Origin: Pegea sp. RAD2-039
Lineage: Eukaryota > Chordata > Thaliacea > Salpida > Salpidae
DNA length: 64,000 nt
Direction of reading: 5' to 3'
NCBI GenBank assembly: GCA_034620365.1
Contig: JAQGEQ010000089.1
Location: 237,958-301,957 of the forward strand
In this document: piece by piece, positions 12,657 to 24,599 of the stretch
Layout: the number at the start of each line of letters is the position of its first letter
Position numbering within the stretch: position 1 is the first letter of the stretch
Notes under the pieces: model-generated
What the model saw: only the letters and a program-made list of their open reading frames with translations
The model's database searches: none
What the model was told of the DNA's origin: nothing
Translations under genes and position numbers: made by a program

Positions 12657-12953
12657 ACTAGTGCAGCATAGAACAGAATAATAAGAAAGTTTCGGGATTT
12701 GTATTAAACCGTATCGACGCCGCTGAGTAAGAAAGTAAGTGATGAGGGGTAAAGGTTCATTAAATATCATTCACATCCCTTAAAGAAAGCGGCTCAGTGT
12801 GCTTTTTGAGTATTGATTTAGTCATTAAAGTTTGTAATTTCCAAAAGGATAAATCGTGGTTCGATTGCTCCTTCTTTGATATTCCTTTTCTTTTCTGGTA
12901 GGACTTAATTACTGTTATTTCTTGACGTAGAAATTTATCCTATTTCTGTTTAG
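12657..12953 (+). ncRNA. Conserved non-coding block, unit 2 copy (possible small RNA gene)
   Basis: Same landmarks as the unit 1 block: GTATCGACGCCGC, GTAAGA donor-like site, GCCGCT/AGCGGC stem, CTTTTTGAG tract, AATCG/CGATT hairpin. Differences lie mainly just before GTATCG (TTAAACC here, TTACCC in units 1 and 4, TTAACCC in unit 3). That is the position where a spliced leader would vary. Confidence 0.4.
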
Positions 12954-12959
12954 AAGTCA

Positions 12960-14170
12960 GTTAAAGATTTAGTTTCGTTTTCTGTTATTGAGAAAATACT
13001 TACTTTTTGATTTTCTGATTAAGATAATTATATTCAAAATATCTTCTGACTTGAAGATTTTATCTAATCAGTCTTTACTAAATAATCAGTCATTATTATA
13101 TGCTTTCAAAGACTTTTTATCACCTTAAAATGAAAAGCTCTATTTTATCTCAAAATACAACTTCTTAATATCTTTATTGAAATAAAGGAAATATTATTTA
13201 TTACTTTTTATTATTATAGAATTTTTATTTCATTTATTTCAGAGGTAGCTTTCCTTACATTCGAAACTTTCGATTTGAAAATACTCTTTTTAGATAAACA
13301 TAAATAGTTTACTAAGAAATCAGTTTTTCAACTTTATTACAAATTCTAATAACTTCTCAGACAAAAAATAAAAAATAGTTATTATTTATTGATAATATCT
13401 TATTTTTACTTGTATAAATATATGCATTCATACTACAACTACAACTAAATAATAATTTGTAACTAATTTCAACTATCTTTTTAATTAGTAAAAATCTAAT
13501 CTTATTGTTGACAAGTTTGCAAACTCAAAAAATTAAAAAAGTTTGTTTCAAAAGGCATATAGAAAATCTATTATCTACTTAATTCATTTTGTAACTAAAT
13601 ATTTGAATTTCTAACAACCTTATAAATTTTTTTAACATTTTCAGAAAGCTTACACAACATATGCAGGGTAGTATAGATATATAAAATTTAATTATAAATA
13701 AGAGTAAGTACCCCGTTTCTGAAATTACAACTGAAACAACTAAAGTATAGGAGTTAAGTTAAACTAATATTTTGTGAAAGTTATAATAGTAGTATTTTGT
13801 TATCGTTGCTTCTATATTAGAATTTAGTTTTAGTATTTTCAAGAACGTGCTTAAGGAGTTAAAAGCAGTCTTTCACACCTTCAGCCACTAACAGTGGTTC
13901 TAAATCAAGTTCAATTCCTTAATTAAATGATTTTCAGATTAACGTTAAAGTATTAACCACCAAGTTCCAATTTCTTAGCAGTAGTTGAGTTGAAGACTTG
14001 TTCGTGGATTTGTTTATCTTTTAAATATATTTGGCAACTCCCTACAAATTCATTTTGTGCTTGATTATGTTGAGTTTGTTGACAAATTAACTCATCAACA
14101 AATGCTCCAACAGCTAACGGAGCTGATTAGGTTTGACGCTGTGAGTATTTAGGAAACTTTTCGACTTAAA
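12960..14170. other. Non-coding stretch of unit 2
   Basis: AT-rich. From about 13,640 onward it is almost identical to unit 3 from about 22,800, including CATATGCAGGGTAGTATAGA. The run of matching open stretches downstream on both units reflects that identity, not coding constraint. Confidence 0.5.
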
Positions 14171-14403
14171 TAAACTTCATTGAATATTAGCAATAAAAAG
14201 CTTGTTGAGGTTTTGAATAGTTGCTGTTAAGTGATGGAAATTGAAACAAGTTTTTGAGATTACAAATGGTTTATTGACTTGTTGATATATTAGCATAAGA
14301 CCAACAAATTGATATAAAAAGAAGAAATCGGGGAGAAAAGGGAACATCTTCATTGAAGTATTTATAAAAAAGCACAAAATGGACAAAAAAAGATGAAGCT
14401 TTG

Positions 14404-15240
14404 TTAGTTAATTCGAAAAGGACTTTCTTCTCTTCCTTTAAATCTTCCAGCATGCGTGAGAGTCCCCACCACAGATTTAGCCACAGTCAAGATGGGTTTA
14501 GTGGTCGGGGTTGGTGGTTTAGGTCGATTTGTTGGTACAGATTTCTTAGAAGGTAACTCGGGAAATTTATTTATCCAAAAATACAAGATTGAAAAATAAG
14601 TTTGAAAAGAAGATGGAAGATGAACCGAGTTGAGGAGGAACTGCCATGAGAGGGATCGGAAGTTGTTGTTGTTGTTGGTCTTCTTCACTTCATTCGCTTT
14701 ACTCGGCACTTTCCGTTGAAATGTAGGATCATGTGATGAAGTGTCACAATCAGCTGGCTGAAATTAATACTGTGATGACTTTGTGATCCATCTACGATTT
14801 TTCAACAAACTTGCGCGACTTCGCTGTCTAATTTCGTCGTTTCTACTTCAACTTTCGCTGCTTCTAGTGGTTTAGTGGCTGGTGTTGGTGGTGGTGTTTG
14901 ACGCTTCTTCACCAGATTAGTTAACCAAGCTGTGTTGGCTTCTGCTTTAGATGAATTGTTGATGACTGGTGCAGGTGAAGATCGTTTTTCAGATTTCCGA
15001 TTCTTTAAGTTTTTCATCCAAGATGGCTGCTCGGCTGGAGCTGATGTGTCCGTCGAAGTCATCATCGGTATCACTTGAATTCCACTACGATTATGATCAC
15101 ATGTTGCAGGCGCAATAGAAGCAAGGTCCCTAACAGGAGATGTAGGAATATCTTCAACTGAATCACTAGCTTCTCCGAGCTTCTCTTGTTCTGGAACTGG
15201 TGACTTCATTTCGTTGTCAGCAGCAGTCGACGACTCCTTT
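14404..15240 (-). CDS. W-motif protein fragment, best-preserved copy (unit 2 proximal)
   Basis: An open minus-strand stretch of 135 codons at 14,802-15,209. From its Met: acidic VEDIPTSPV, then PSWMKNLKNRKSEKRSSPAP, a Ser/Asn linker, TAWLTNLVKKRQTPPPTPAT, and KPLEAAKVEVETTKLDSEV. The two W-x3-L-x2-(K/R)-(K/R) blocks look like a short repeat, likely a peptide-binding motif. A second open stretch (14,404-14,709) adds KPPTPTTKPILTVAK and VKKTNNNNN. The first would end with a stop just after AQVC unless spliced. No family recognised. The same gene is copied at 12,168, 21,360, 23,567, 1,425 and 31,056. This is the only cassette I found without an internal stop. Confidence 0.4.
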
Positions 15241-15429
15241 GTCTATCACGTGAGTGGTTTGTAGTCACGTGAGTGGTAGTAGTAGTTAGTGATCACGTGA
15301 GTAGTTTGTGAGAACTCTGTTGTCTTTGCAACGTGATGATTCCCTACCTAGAAACGAATTCAGAAGTCTTCTAGAAAGATTAAAGAAGAATATCTGTCGA
15401 GAACGAGTCAGTAGATATGTGAGATGGAG

Positions 15430-18400
15430 GAAGATGAACTGACCTGGAAACTTGAATGAGATGTGATGAGGAGCAGGGAAAGATGACTGAAGTGATGTGA
15501 GAGTTAGAGCCAAATTCCGGATCAATTTCTTAAAGTGGCCATCAGTGGTCTGATAATAGAGTTGAATTTGTGTGGTAGCGACCACTTGTGTGGTCCTGAT
15601 GAAGATTTGATTTGTAAACAACTGATGCAGGAAGCAGCTTGGATGATGACAGTAGATGCATTCGACTTGGCTTGCTTGTCGAGACTAACATATTTGTCTT
15701 CAAATTCTTCAGCAGAAGTGATGAGAAAGTCACTTTAACCAAGATATCTGTTCAAAGTTGAAACTTCAAATCACAATTGATCATTTCAAGTAACTCCAAT
15801 TACCTTTCTTAAATTTACTATTTACCAAACCAAGGAATTGTGAATCGACTTTTAAACAATAACTGATGATTTTATCAAGAGTAAACGCGGATTTCAAATG
15901 TATTTACTGAAAAAGTATCAAATGTTAGATGAAGTTCTGTACCAGGACAGTTGGGACCTCGTTGAAGCCGCGGTCGACCAGGGATTTGATGAATGATTGA
16001 ATGTCAGTATGTATGTTTAAGATTCTAGCAGAAGTTTTACAATGACCAACTTTTTGGTTGAAAAGGTTTTAGATAGAACTGATGATTGAAAGATAAAAAA
16101 AACCTTTATTAGGAGCTTATGATGAAGACTTCATTAAAACCTGTTGATGAAAGGCTTCTTTCTACATTCCTTTTAATGTATTTACTCCGACAATTTGAAA
16201 AGTTGAAGCTTGTGATGTTAGGTAAGCACAAATAAGTTTTTTGAATTCTGTAAGAGCTTTCTCAGATCTGCTGACGTCATAGTTTTGCGCGTAATAGTTC
16301 CAAGTCAACGCGCCAATAACAATACTAGAAAAGAAAAACAAAAATTTGATTGTTGTTGGAAAATCATAGAAGATTGAAAGTTAGAAGACCTTGTGAGATG
16401 AAAGCGTGTCTTCATGCTGTGATCTAGAGCTTGCTGATTGGTTGAATTCAGATTCCAACCACCAATGAAATGGTGAACATCTACTTTCAAGCATTTACCA
16501 TCAGCAATCTACAAATTTCAAATGTTGTGTTTGATGAACATGAAATTGTTGACTGACAGCAGATGACAGCTCTTGTAACAAGGAAGCTTCGTAAGCAACC
16601 TTCACAGCTTGATTCGCCAACATCAGGAAGGTCAGTGTGAGGCAGGGAGTTTGAGAGATTGAAGATTTTGAAGATGGTCTTAGAAAAGTGAGAAAACTCT
16701 GCAAGATGAAAACTTCCAAATTCATTCAAATCAACTTCAATTATCAACTAACTTTTACAATCTCTTCATGTGTATTTGAGGATTTCTCTAAAATACACGA
16801 AGAAAAAAGACTCAAAAAAGATCCAACGCATGTCTGATCACTCCAAGAATTATGTGATTTAAGTCGAAAGTTTCAAGGACGAATTAGTTGCCGGTCAAGT
16901 TGTACCTCAGACGTGGACGCTTAAAGTACTGTTAGGAAAGTAAGGATGACAGCTTTCGTACTTCCATGTCCACATGGAAAAAGAAGGGCCACAACCTCCC
17001 GATAATGATCTCTAGCTCTGGATTACTCAGTCCTTCTATCAATATGTTGTCGCAATATCCGGGAAATTTTTTCAAAATCACCTGATTCGATTATTAGAAA
17101 GTTTCGAGATGCTTTTTGATAAAAGCCACACCAATGAATCGTCACCTAAAATCGTTTGATCAACTCATGTAGAAAACATCATAAGGACTCACAAAATGTT
17201 TGCATTGATTAAGTAGGCTTGTTGAAGAGCTTTAGCAGTTACGCTGTTTACAACTCCATCACTATCAAATAATCCGTGCATCATATCATCGAGAGACATC
17301 GGTAGAAGTTCAGAGATGATATTCTGAAATTATCAACATTTAGAAAGCTCTTTCATTTGATCTCAACTAACTCTTCTAACTCCGATGATGTATTTCAGGG
17401 AAACCATCGAACTTTGACGAAGTTGTGATTCAGCTTTTCTTCGTAAATATAACAAAATTAGAAAAATCTCGGATGTTACAAGACTAAGTGAGAAGAAAAA
17501 GTCTTAGAAGTTGATCTTACTGAAGGTTTGATTCGCTTCCATAAGATCACGGATACTAAGAACTTCTGCACAAGAATTCCCGACAGGAGCTACTACATGT
17601 AAAAATTTATCATTAGCATAAAATCTTGAAAGATGAAGAATGAACCTTTTATTCCGAGGTGTAATCAACAAAACAATCTAATGAAATGACACTTATTAGA
17701 CAAATCACTAAATCTTCAAGATCTGCTTGATGAGCAACATGGTTCTGTAGAAAAGTTGGTTAAGAAGGTTAAGATGTAGAAATAAAACTAGACTTGATTT
17801 CGTGACATCTCTTAGGTAGATCCCTGCTTCCTCAACAAATCACGGATTGTCATAAAATTTCTATGTCTTGATTCCCTTGCCTAATTGAAGAGGAGTTTCA
17901 ATAGATGCTCATAAAACCACTTGAATGGCGACTAAGTCCACTGATGAAGAGGATGTCTTAAGTTGTTTAAAACTCCCACGTCACTTACTTCTTCTTTGAA
18001 GGAAGAGTGCTTAGGAATATCTTCATTTGGAATCTTATATTCCAACAAGGACCCTGCAACAAGGATGGCAGCTTTAGTACTTCCGTATCCACATTTAAGA
18101 AGAAGGGCCTCAACCTCCTGAAAAGCTTCTCATATTACCTTAGAAGATCATAAAGACTCACAAATTAGTTGCAATGATCAAGTAAAAAGAATGTGGTTGC
18201 TTAAAGAGCTTTAGTAGTCACGCTGTTTACATCTCCATTACCATCAAGTAATCCCTGCATCATTTTATCGTGACACATCCATAGATGTTCAGAGATGGTA
18301 TTCTGAAATCTTAAAAATTTATAAAGCTTCTTCATTTGATCTCAACCAACTTTTCTGACTCCGGCATCAATTCTTCATGGAAGGCAGGAATATCTTAGGC

Positions 18401-19886
18401 TGGAGTCGTATCTTTAACAAGGACCATTTGCTTCTATCTTCACCTTCTATCGTGTTGGATAAACTTTAACTTCCCTGAAACAATCAACTGAAGACACTGG
18501 AGGTTGGCATGGCAACCAACTTGATGCAACCATCTTGATGCATCCTTCTCGATTCTTCTGTTTCAAATTCGCTTTTGCTCGTCTTTTAGCGACATTCTTT
18601 TGTTGAGTGAAGACACTCAAACTGAAAACAAGTTTTCATGTGAGTGGAAACGCTAAAAAGTTTAGTAATCAAACGTGGTAGGTGGAATCTGTTTGATAAA
18701 CAGAAAGCTTCATACTTGGAGAGACCGATTGAAGACATTCCCAAACTAAGAGAAATTCCACTTTGTAACTTAAGACTAGTTTCCGTCACTTTAATGTTTC
18801 ACAGGTTGCATGTGATCTTTAAAAAATTTATATTTATTCAATTAATTCTAAAATGTTATCTAAGATTCGAAACTGAATTGAAAGATGTGTTTCTCATCTA
18901 CCTATAGGGTCGACGAACAAATTCATATCCTCACCAGAAGAACTAACAAGATTTTCTCAACATGATAGTAACTTATCGACATCGAACTTGTCGAATTTCA
19001 GCAACTTCTTCTTCTTGCTTATCTGTACAAGTGGAAACTAATTTGAGTTTCAAATTGATTGAAATAGCAACAAACTTTGAAAGCATCATTACAAAGTTCA
19101 TATAAAATCAACTTAAAGCACAACTAGGTTGTGATCAATTACTTTATAAAAAATAATTTATTTAGTGATTAAACAACTTCTGTAAATGATTTTGAATCAC
19201 CTGAACAAGTTGAAGCAAGATGGACTTGCCAGTTTGGTACATTTTTCACAAGTGCTTTAACTGCTGTTACTACAGAGATTCTTGTTTCACATTCATTGTG
19301 TCTCATTTAAGGAAGAAGCTGCAAGTAAAGAAAGTGTAAAGATTGAGAAGTTTAGTATTTGCATATTTAAAAAAAGTCTGAATAATGAAAGATGAATTAA
19401 AGCTTGTGAAATTAATTTTCTAAGAACATTAAAAAACTGAACAAATGTGTTTATGAATGACTCATAAAATCATTAGAAGTCAACAAAATCAAATATAAAA
19501 AGTTTCATATTAATTTTCATTTAGATGTTAGTTGTTTTTAATTACTTACTAAAAATTTACTTAAAAAAAAGATAAAAATAAATTTCTAAAATTGAAGAAG
19601 ATCAAATCTGTAAAATTAGAAATAAGTCTTCAACTTTCTGATAAAGATATCCAGTTGCTTTGGTTTATATAAAATAAACTTTTGCTGGTTCTTATTATAA
19701 TAAAGAAATAACTAAATAAATGATCAATGATTAGTAAAAGCATATATTAGATTTCTACTATTGTCAATAAAATATTAAATTACCTTGGATGTTTTTCTTG
19801 AAAATTTCCAAGTTGTTTAGCTGCTGCCTTCCTTGTTATAGAAGAGGCTCCATTCTCTAATATTACAAAGACTTGATCCAGTCAAC
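15430..19886 (-). pseudogene. BTAF1: BTAF1/Mot1-like N-terminal HEAT region, copy 2
   Basis: Same exon order as copy 1. Exon 1 (19,784 to about 19,886) is open with LDQVFVILENGASSITRK and a GTAATT donor, although TGA precedes its first recognisable codon. Exon 2 (19,226-19,318) keeps the conserved Trp that copy 1 lost but has TAA at 19,307-19,309. Exon 3 has TGA at 18,957-18,959. Near 17,530-17,590 it alone keeps VAPVGNSC, the family's VAPVRETC. The exon near 17,186-17,330 is open (DDMMHGLFDSDGVVNSVTAK). The exon at about 15,536-15,740 reads LPHKFNSIIRPLMATL, close to human LPEKLNPIIKPLMETI. A deletion of about 199 bases at about 15,529 removes the following exon. Pseudogene. Confidence 0.82.
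19784..19886 (-). pseudogene. BTAF1: BTAF1 exon 1, open form
   Basis: The cleanest exon 1 in the window, belonging to copy 2. It encodes the first HEAT helix pair (LDQVFVILENGASS, KAAAKQLGNFQEKHP). The equivalent exons at 10,581 and 29,229 have a G-to-T change turning the Gly codon in ENG into TGA. Confidence 0.7.
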
Positions 19887-21359
19887 TGAAACATAATTTT
19901 AGAAAGTTTATATTTTGTAGTTATATAATATTTGTAGATTATAAAAAGCATAAATATTATTCTTTTAAATTTTAAAATTTGACAAACTCAACTTCACAGA
20001 TTTTTAACTATCATCTCAATAATTCTGTTAAACAATTTTCAAAAAGAGAAATATAATCATATTTTTAAAGCTCAAAAAAATATTTAAATCTTTAATATGA
20101 TATATATCTATTTTAATTTTATAAATATAATAGTTGTATTTTAATAAATATTACTATTATTTATAGATAATATCTTATAATTACTTATTTAAAATCATAC
20201 ATTCAAATTACAACTAAAAAAAATTCTTTGAAAACTTATTCCAAAAATCATTTTAAGTAGAAAATATCAAATCTTATTTTTGACAAATTTGCAAATTTTA
20301 AAAATAAGAAAATTTGCTTCAAAAGGCAAAGAATAAGAAAGCTCAAAAACTGATATTTAGAATAGAAACTTCAGTTTCAAAATATAAAAAATTCTATTAT
20401 TTACTTATTCAAATTTGTTGCTTTGGTGATGCAAGATCAGGAAGACATTCAAAGTGAAGAAAGGTAAGTTGTTATTTGTAGTTTAAGATGTTGTTAATAC
20501 GATAAACAAACAAATTTAAAGTTTTGAAGTCGGAATGTTTATTTCTAACTGATGAGTTACAGTGAGCAAAGAGCGCCCTCAATTGGTGAGACTCCATCAA
20601 ATTAGATGATTCATAAAGATTACTTGAAACTGAAGTAATTACTTCACAAACTTTAAACTACTAATTGAACAACTTTAAAAATATCTTATATTAACAATTG
20701 AATCAATTATTATTGAAATTTGAGTGAAATCTTATAAAGTTAAAAATTAAAAAGTATCAGCTAACAAAATCTAAAATAAGTTGCCAATAAATTTTCCTGT
20801 AACTAAAAGTAGTTATTGGAAAGATGATTTTAAAATTTGAACTAGAAACCTTAAGAACGATCCTCTGTTTCTTCTCTGCTGGTAACTGTTTAGATAAAAC
20901 TTGATTTTCGTGACTACAAGAGCCAAAGAAAAATGTTAATTATTAAACAACCTAGAGAATTCAAACATTTATTAATTGATTGTTGATTTTCACCATAAGC
21001 AACCAACTAAGTTAGTAAATGACATTTGAGGTGTTGTGAAGATGGCTCGATGATAAGATGGGGTTAAATCAACATCATTATCAAACAGTGAGTGCTTTTA
21101 AGAAGTTACATCTACTAGTAGTTAGAGAAAAGGGTTTTGTTGATCAGATAGAAATGGAAATGGAGTTTGAAAGTAGCAAACCAGTAAGAAGGTAGCAGGT
21201 AAATTACATCACGTTTCCCTCTCTCTCATACACGTCACCACATTCACTTTCTACAAATCAAACTAACTTACTATCATGAAGCATTTGAGTCATCTGTTAG
21301 CAAAGGACTTTCATCTCTTCCTTTAAATCCTACACCTCAAAACAATCCTGTGATGAATT

Positions 21360-21800
21360 TGTGATCCATCTACGATATTTCAACAAACTTGCGCAACTTT
21401 GCTGTCCAATTTCGCCTTTTCTTCTTCAACTTTCGCTGCTTCTAGTGGTTTAGTGGTTGGTGTTGGTGGTTGTGTTTGACGCTTCTTTGCCAGATTAGCC
21501 CACCAGGCTGTTTTTTATTCTTCTTTAGCAGAATTGTTGAAGACTGGAGCAGGTGAAGATCGTTTTTCAGATTTCCGGCTCTTCAAGTTTTTCATCCAAG
21601 ATCGCTTCTTGGCTGGAGCTGATTTGTCCGTCGAATTCATCATTGGCATCACTTGAATCCCACCGCGCTAGTGATTGCGTTTTGCAGCTGTATAGGCAGC
21701 GTCACTAACAGGAGATATAGGAACATCTTCTGGCTTGTTGAAGCTTCTCATGATATTAAACTGATGAGGTCATTTCATTGTCAGTAGCAATCACGTCCCT
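21360..21800 (-). pseudogene. W-motif cassette, distal copy in unit 3
   Basis: Counterpart of 12,168-12,600. It keeps KSRKSEKRSSPAPV and KKRQTQPPTPTTK blocks, with stop codons and a lost first Trp context. It decays in parallel with the unit 2 distal copy, consistent with a defect older than the unit duplication. Confidence 0.42.
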
Positions 21801-21860
21801 AGAATTGAGAATAACTTTCTACCCAAAATTATTCTAAATAATAAATTTAACTAACTTAGA

Positions 21861-22132
21861 CTAGTGCAGCATCGAACAGAATAATAAAAAAGTTTCGGGA
21901 TTTGTGTTAACCCGTATCGACGCCGCTGAGTAAGAAAGTAAGTGATGAGGGGTAAAGGTTCATGAAATATCATTCACATCCCTTAAAGAAAGCGGCTCAG
22001 TGTGCTTTTTGAGTATTGATTTAGTCATTAAAGTTTGTAATTTCTAAAAGGATAAATCGTGGTTCGATTGCTCCTTCCTTGATATTATTACTGTTATTTC
22101 TTGACGTAGAAATTTATCCTATTTCTATTTAG
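21861..22132 (+). ncRNA. Conserved non-coding block, unit 3 copy (possible small RNA gene)
   Basis: As in the other units, except for a deletion of about 23 bases after the AATCG/CGATT hairpin that removes the T-run and GGTAGGACTT. The 5' part, stem, Sm-like tract and hairpin are unchanged, so the 3' tail seems dispensable or this copy is impaired. Confidence 0.38.
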
Positions 22133-22139
22133 ACGTCAG

Positions 22140-23340
22140 TTTAAGAAGTAGTATAGTTCTTTGTGTTAAGAAAATACTTAGAGTTTTGATTTACTGATTA
22201 AAATAATTATATTCAAAATATCTTCCGACTTGGATGTTTCATCAAACCAGTCTTTACTAAATGCTTTCAAAAACCTTTTATCACCTTAAAATGAAAAGCT
22301 CTAAATTAATTTTAAAATACTACCTCTTAAAACCTTTATTAAATTAAAAGAAATTTAATTTATTACTTTTATTAATTTAGAAATTTTCTCCCATTTATTT
22401 CAGAAGTAACTTTCGGTACATTCGAAACTTTCGATTTGAAAATACTTTTTTTAGATAAACATAAATAGTTTACTAAGAAATCAGTTTTTCACTTTATTAC
22501 AAATTCTAATGAATTCCCAGATAAAAAATTTAAAATATTTATTATTTATAGATAATATCTTATATTTACTTGTATAAATATAAACATTCTAACTACAACT
22601 AAAACAAAATTCGTTGTAACTAATTTGCACTATCTTTTTATGTAGTAAAAATCAAATCTTATTTTTGACAAGTTTGCAATATTAAAGAATTAAAAAATTT
22701 GCTTCAAAAGGTATATGAAAATTCTATTATCGACTTATTTCATTTTGCAACTAAATATACTGGTAATTGATTTTTTCAAAACCTTATAAGCTTTTTTAAC
22801 ATTTTCAGAAAGCTTACAAACATATGCAGGGTAGTATAGATATATAAAATTTAATTATAAATAAGAGTAAGTACCCCGTTTCTGAAATTATAACTGAAAC
22901 AACTAAAGTATAGGAGTTAAGTTAAACTAATATTTTGTGAAAGTTATAATAGTAGTATTTTGTTATCGTTGCTTTTATATTAGAGTTTAGTTTTAGTATT
23001 TTCAAGAACGTGCTTAAGGAGTTAAAAGCAGTCTTTCACACCTTCAGCCACTAACAGTGGTTCTAAATCAAGTTCAATTCCTTAATTAAATGATTTTCAG
23101 ATTAACGTTAAAGTATTAACCACCAAGTTCCAATTTCTTAGCAGTAGTTGAGTTGAAGACTTGTTCGTGGATTTGTTTATCTTTTAAATATATTTGGCAA
23201 CTCCCTACAAATTCATTTTGTGCTTGATTATGTTGAGTTTGTTGACAAATTAACTCATCAACAAATGCTCCAACAGCTAACGGAGCTGATTAGGTTTGAC
23301 GCTGTGAGTATTTAGGAAACTTTTCGACTTAAATAAACTT
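22140..23340. other. Non-coding stretch of unit 3
   Basis: Counterpart of 12,960-14,170. No exon seen. Similarity to unit 2 rises sharply at about 22,800. Confidence 0.5.
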
Positions 23341-23566
23341 CATTGAATATTAGCAATAAAAAGCTTGTTGAGGTTTTGAATAGTTGCTGTTAAGTGATGG
23401 AAATTGAAACAAGTTTTTGAGATTACAAATGGTTTATTGACTTGTTGATATATTAGCATAAGACCAACAAATTGATATAAAAAGAAGAAATCGGGGAGAA
23501 AAGGGAACATCTTCATTGAAGTATTTATAAAAAAGCACAAAATGGACAAAAAAAGATGAAGCTTTG

Positions 23567-24420
23567 TTAGTTAATTCGAAAAGGACTTTCTTCTCTTCCT
23601 TTAAATCTTCCAGCATGCGTGAGAGTCCCCACCACAGATTTAGCCACAGTCAAGATGGGTTTAGTGGTCGGGGTTGGTGGTTTAGGTCGATTTGTTGGTA
23701 CAGATTTCTTAGAAGGTAACTCGGGAAAATTATTTATCCAAAAATACAAGATTGAAAAATAAGTTTGAAAAGAAGATGGAAGATGAACCGAGTTGAGGAG
23801 GAACTGCCATGAGAGGGATCGGAAGTTGTTGTTGTTGTTGGTCTTCTTCACTTCATTCGCTTTACTCGGCACTTTCCGTTGAGATGTAGGATCATGTGAT
23901 GAAGTGTCACAATCAGCTGGCTGAAATTAATACTGTGATGACTTTGTGATCCATCTACGATTTTTCAACAAACTTGCGCGACTTCGCTGTCTAATTTCGT
24001 CGTTTCTACTTCAACTTTCGCTGCTTCTAGTGGTTTAGTGGCTGGTGTTGGTGGTGGTGTTTGACGCTTCTTCACCAGATTAGTTAACCAAGCTGTTTTG
24101 GCTTCTGCTTTAGATGAATTGTTGACGACTGGTGCAGGTGAAGATCGTTTTTCAGATTTCCGATTCTTTAAGTTTTTCATCCAAGATGGCTGCTCGGCTG
24201 GAGCTGATGTGTCCGTCGAAGTCATCATCGGTATCACTTGAATTCCACTAAGAATATGATCACATGTTGCAGGCGCAATAGAAGCAAGGTCCCTAACAGG
24301 AGATGTAGGAATATCTTCAACTGTATCACTAGCTTCTCCGAGCTTCTCCGAGCTTCTCTTGTTCTTGAACTGCTGACTTCATTTCGTTGTCAGCAGCAGT
24401 CGACGACTCCTTCGTCTATC
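23567..24420 (-). pseudogene. W-motif protein fragment, unit 3 proximal copy (frameshifted)
   Basis: Nearly identical to 14,404-15,240. The motif part (PSWMKNLKNRKSEKRSSPAP, TAWLTNLVKKRQTPPPTPAT) is open. Upstream, the 10-base repeat AGCTTCTCCG at about 24,331-24,350 is present twice where unit 2 has it once. The extra copy shifts the frame and brings a stop soon after EKLGEA. Confidence 0.42.
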
Positions 24421-24599
24421 ACGTGAGTGGTTTGTAGTCACGTGAGTGGTAGTAGTAGTTAGTGATCACGTGAGTAGTTTGTGAGAACTCTGTTGTCTTT
24501 GCAACGTGATGATTCCCTACCTAGAAACGAATTCAGAAGTCTTCTAGAAAGATTAAAGAAGAACATCTGTCGAGAACGAGTCAGTAGATATGTGAGATG

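Larger units (their letters stand above)
10263..19478. repeat. Tandem array unit 2
   Basis: Second direct unit, about 9.2 kb. Its head is nearly the same as the head of unit 4 (28,913) and clearly different from the heads of units 1 and 3. Its middle (about 13,640-17,100) is almost identical to unit 3 (about 22,800-26,470). It lacks about 199 bases that units 1 and 3 have near the join at about 15,529. It carries two copies of the W-motif cassette and the BTAF1-like exons, all on the minus strand. Confidence 0.9.

Noticed and set aside
14177-14386. Open stretch with an identical twin at 23,340-23,549
   Set aside because: Perfect conservation is explained by the near-identical 3.5-kb tract shared by units 2 and 3; composition is not protein-like and no borders are visible.
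18644-18907. Plus-strand open stretch repeated at 28,049-28,312
   Set aside because: It lies opposite the minus-strand BTAF1-like exons and changes freely between copies; a shadow of them.
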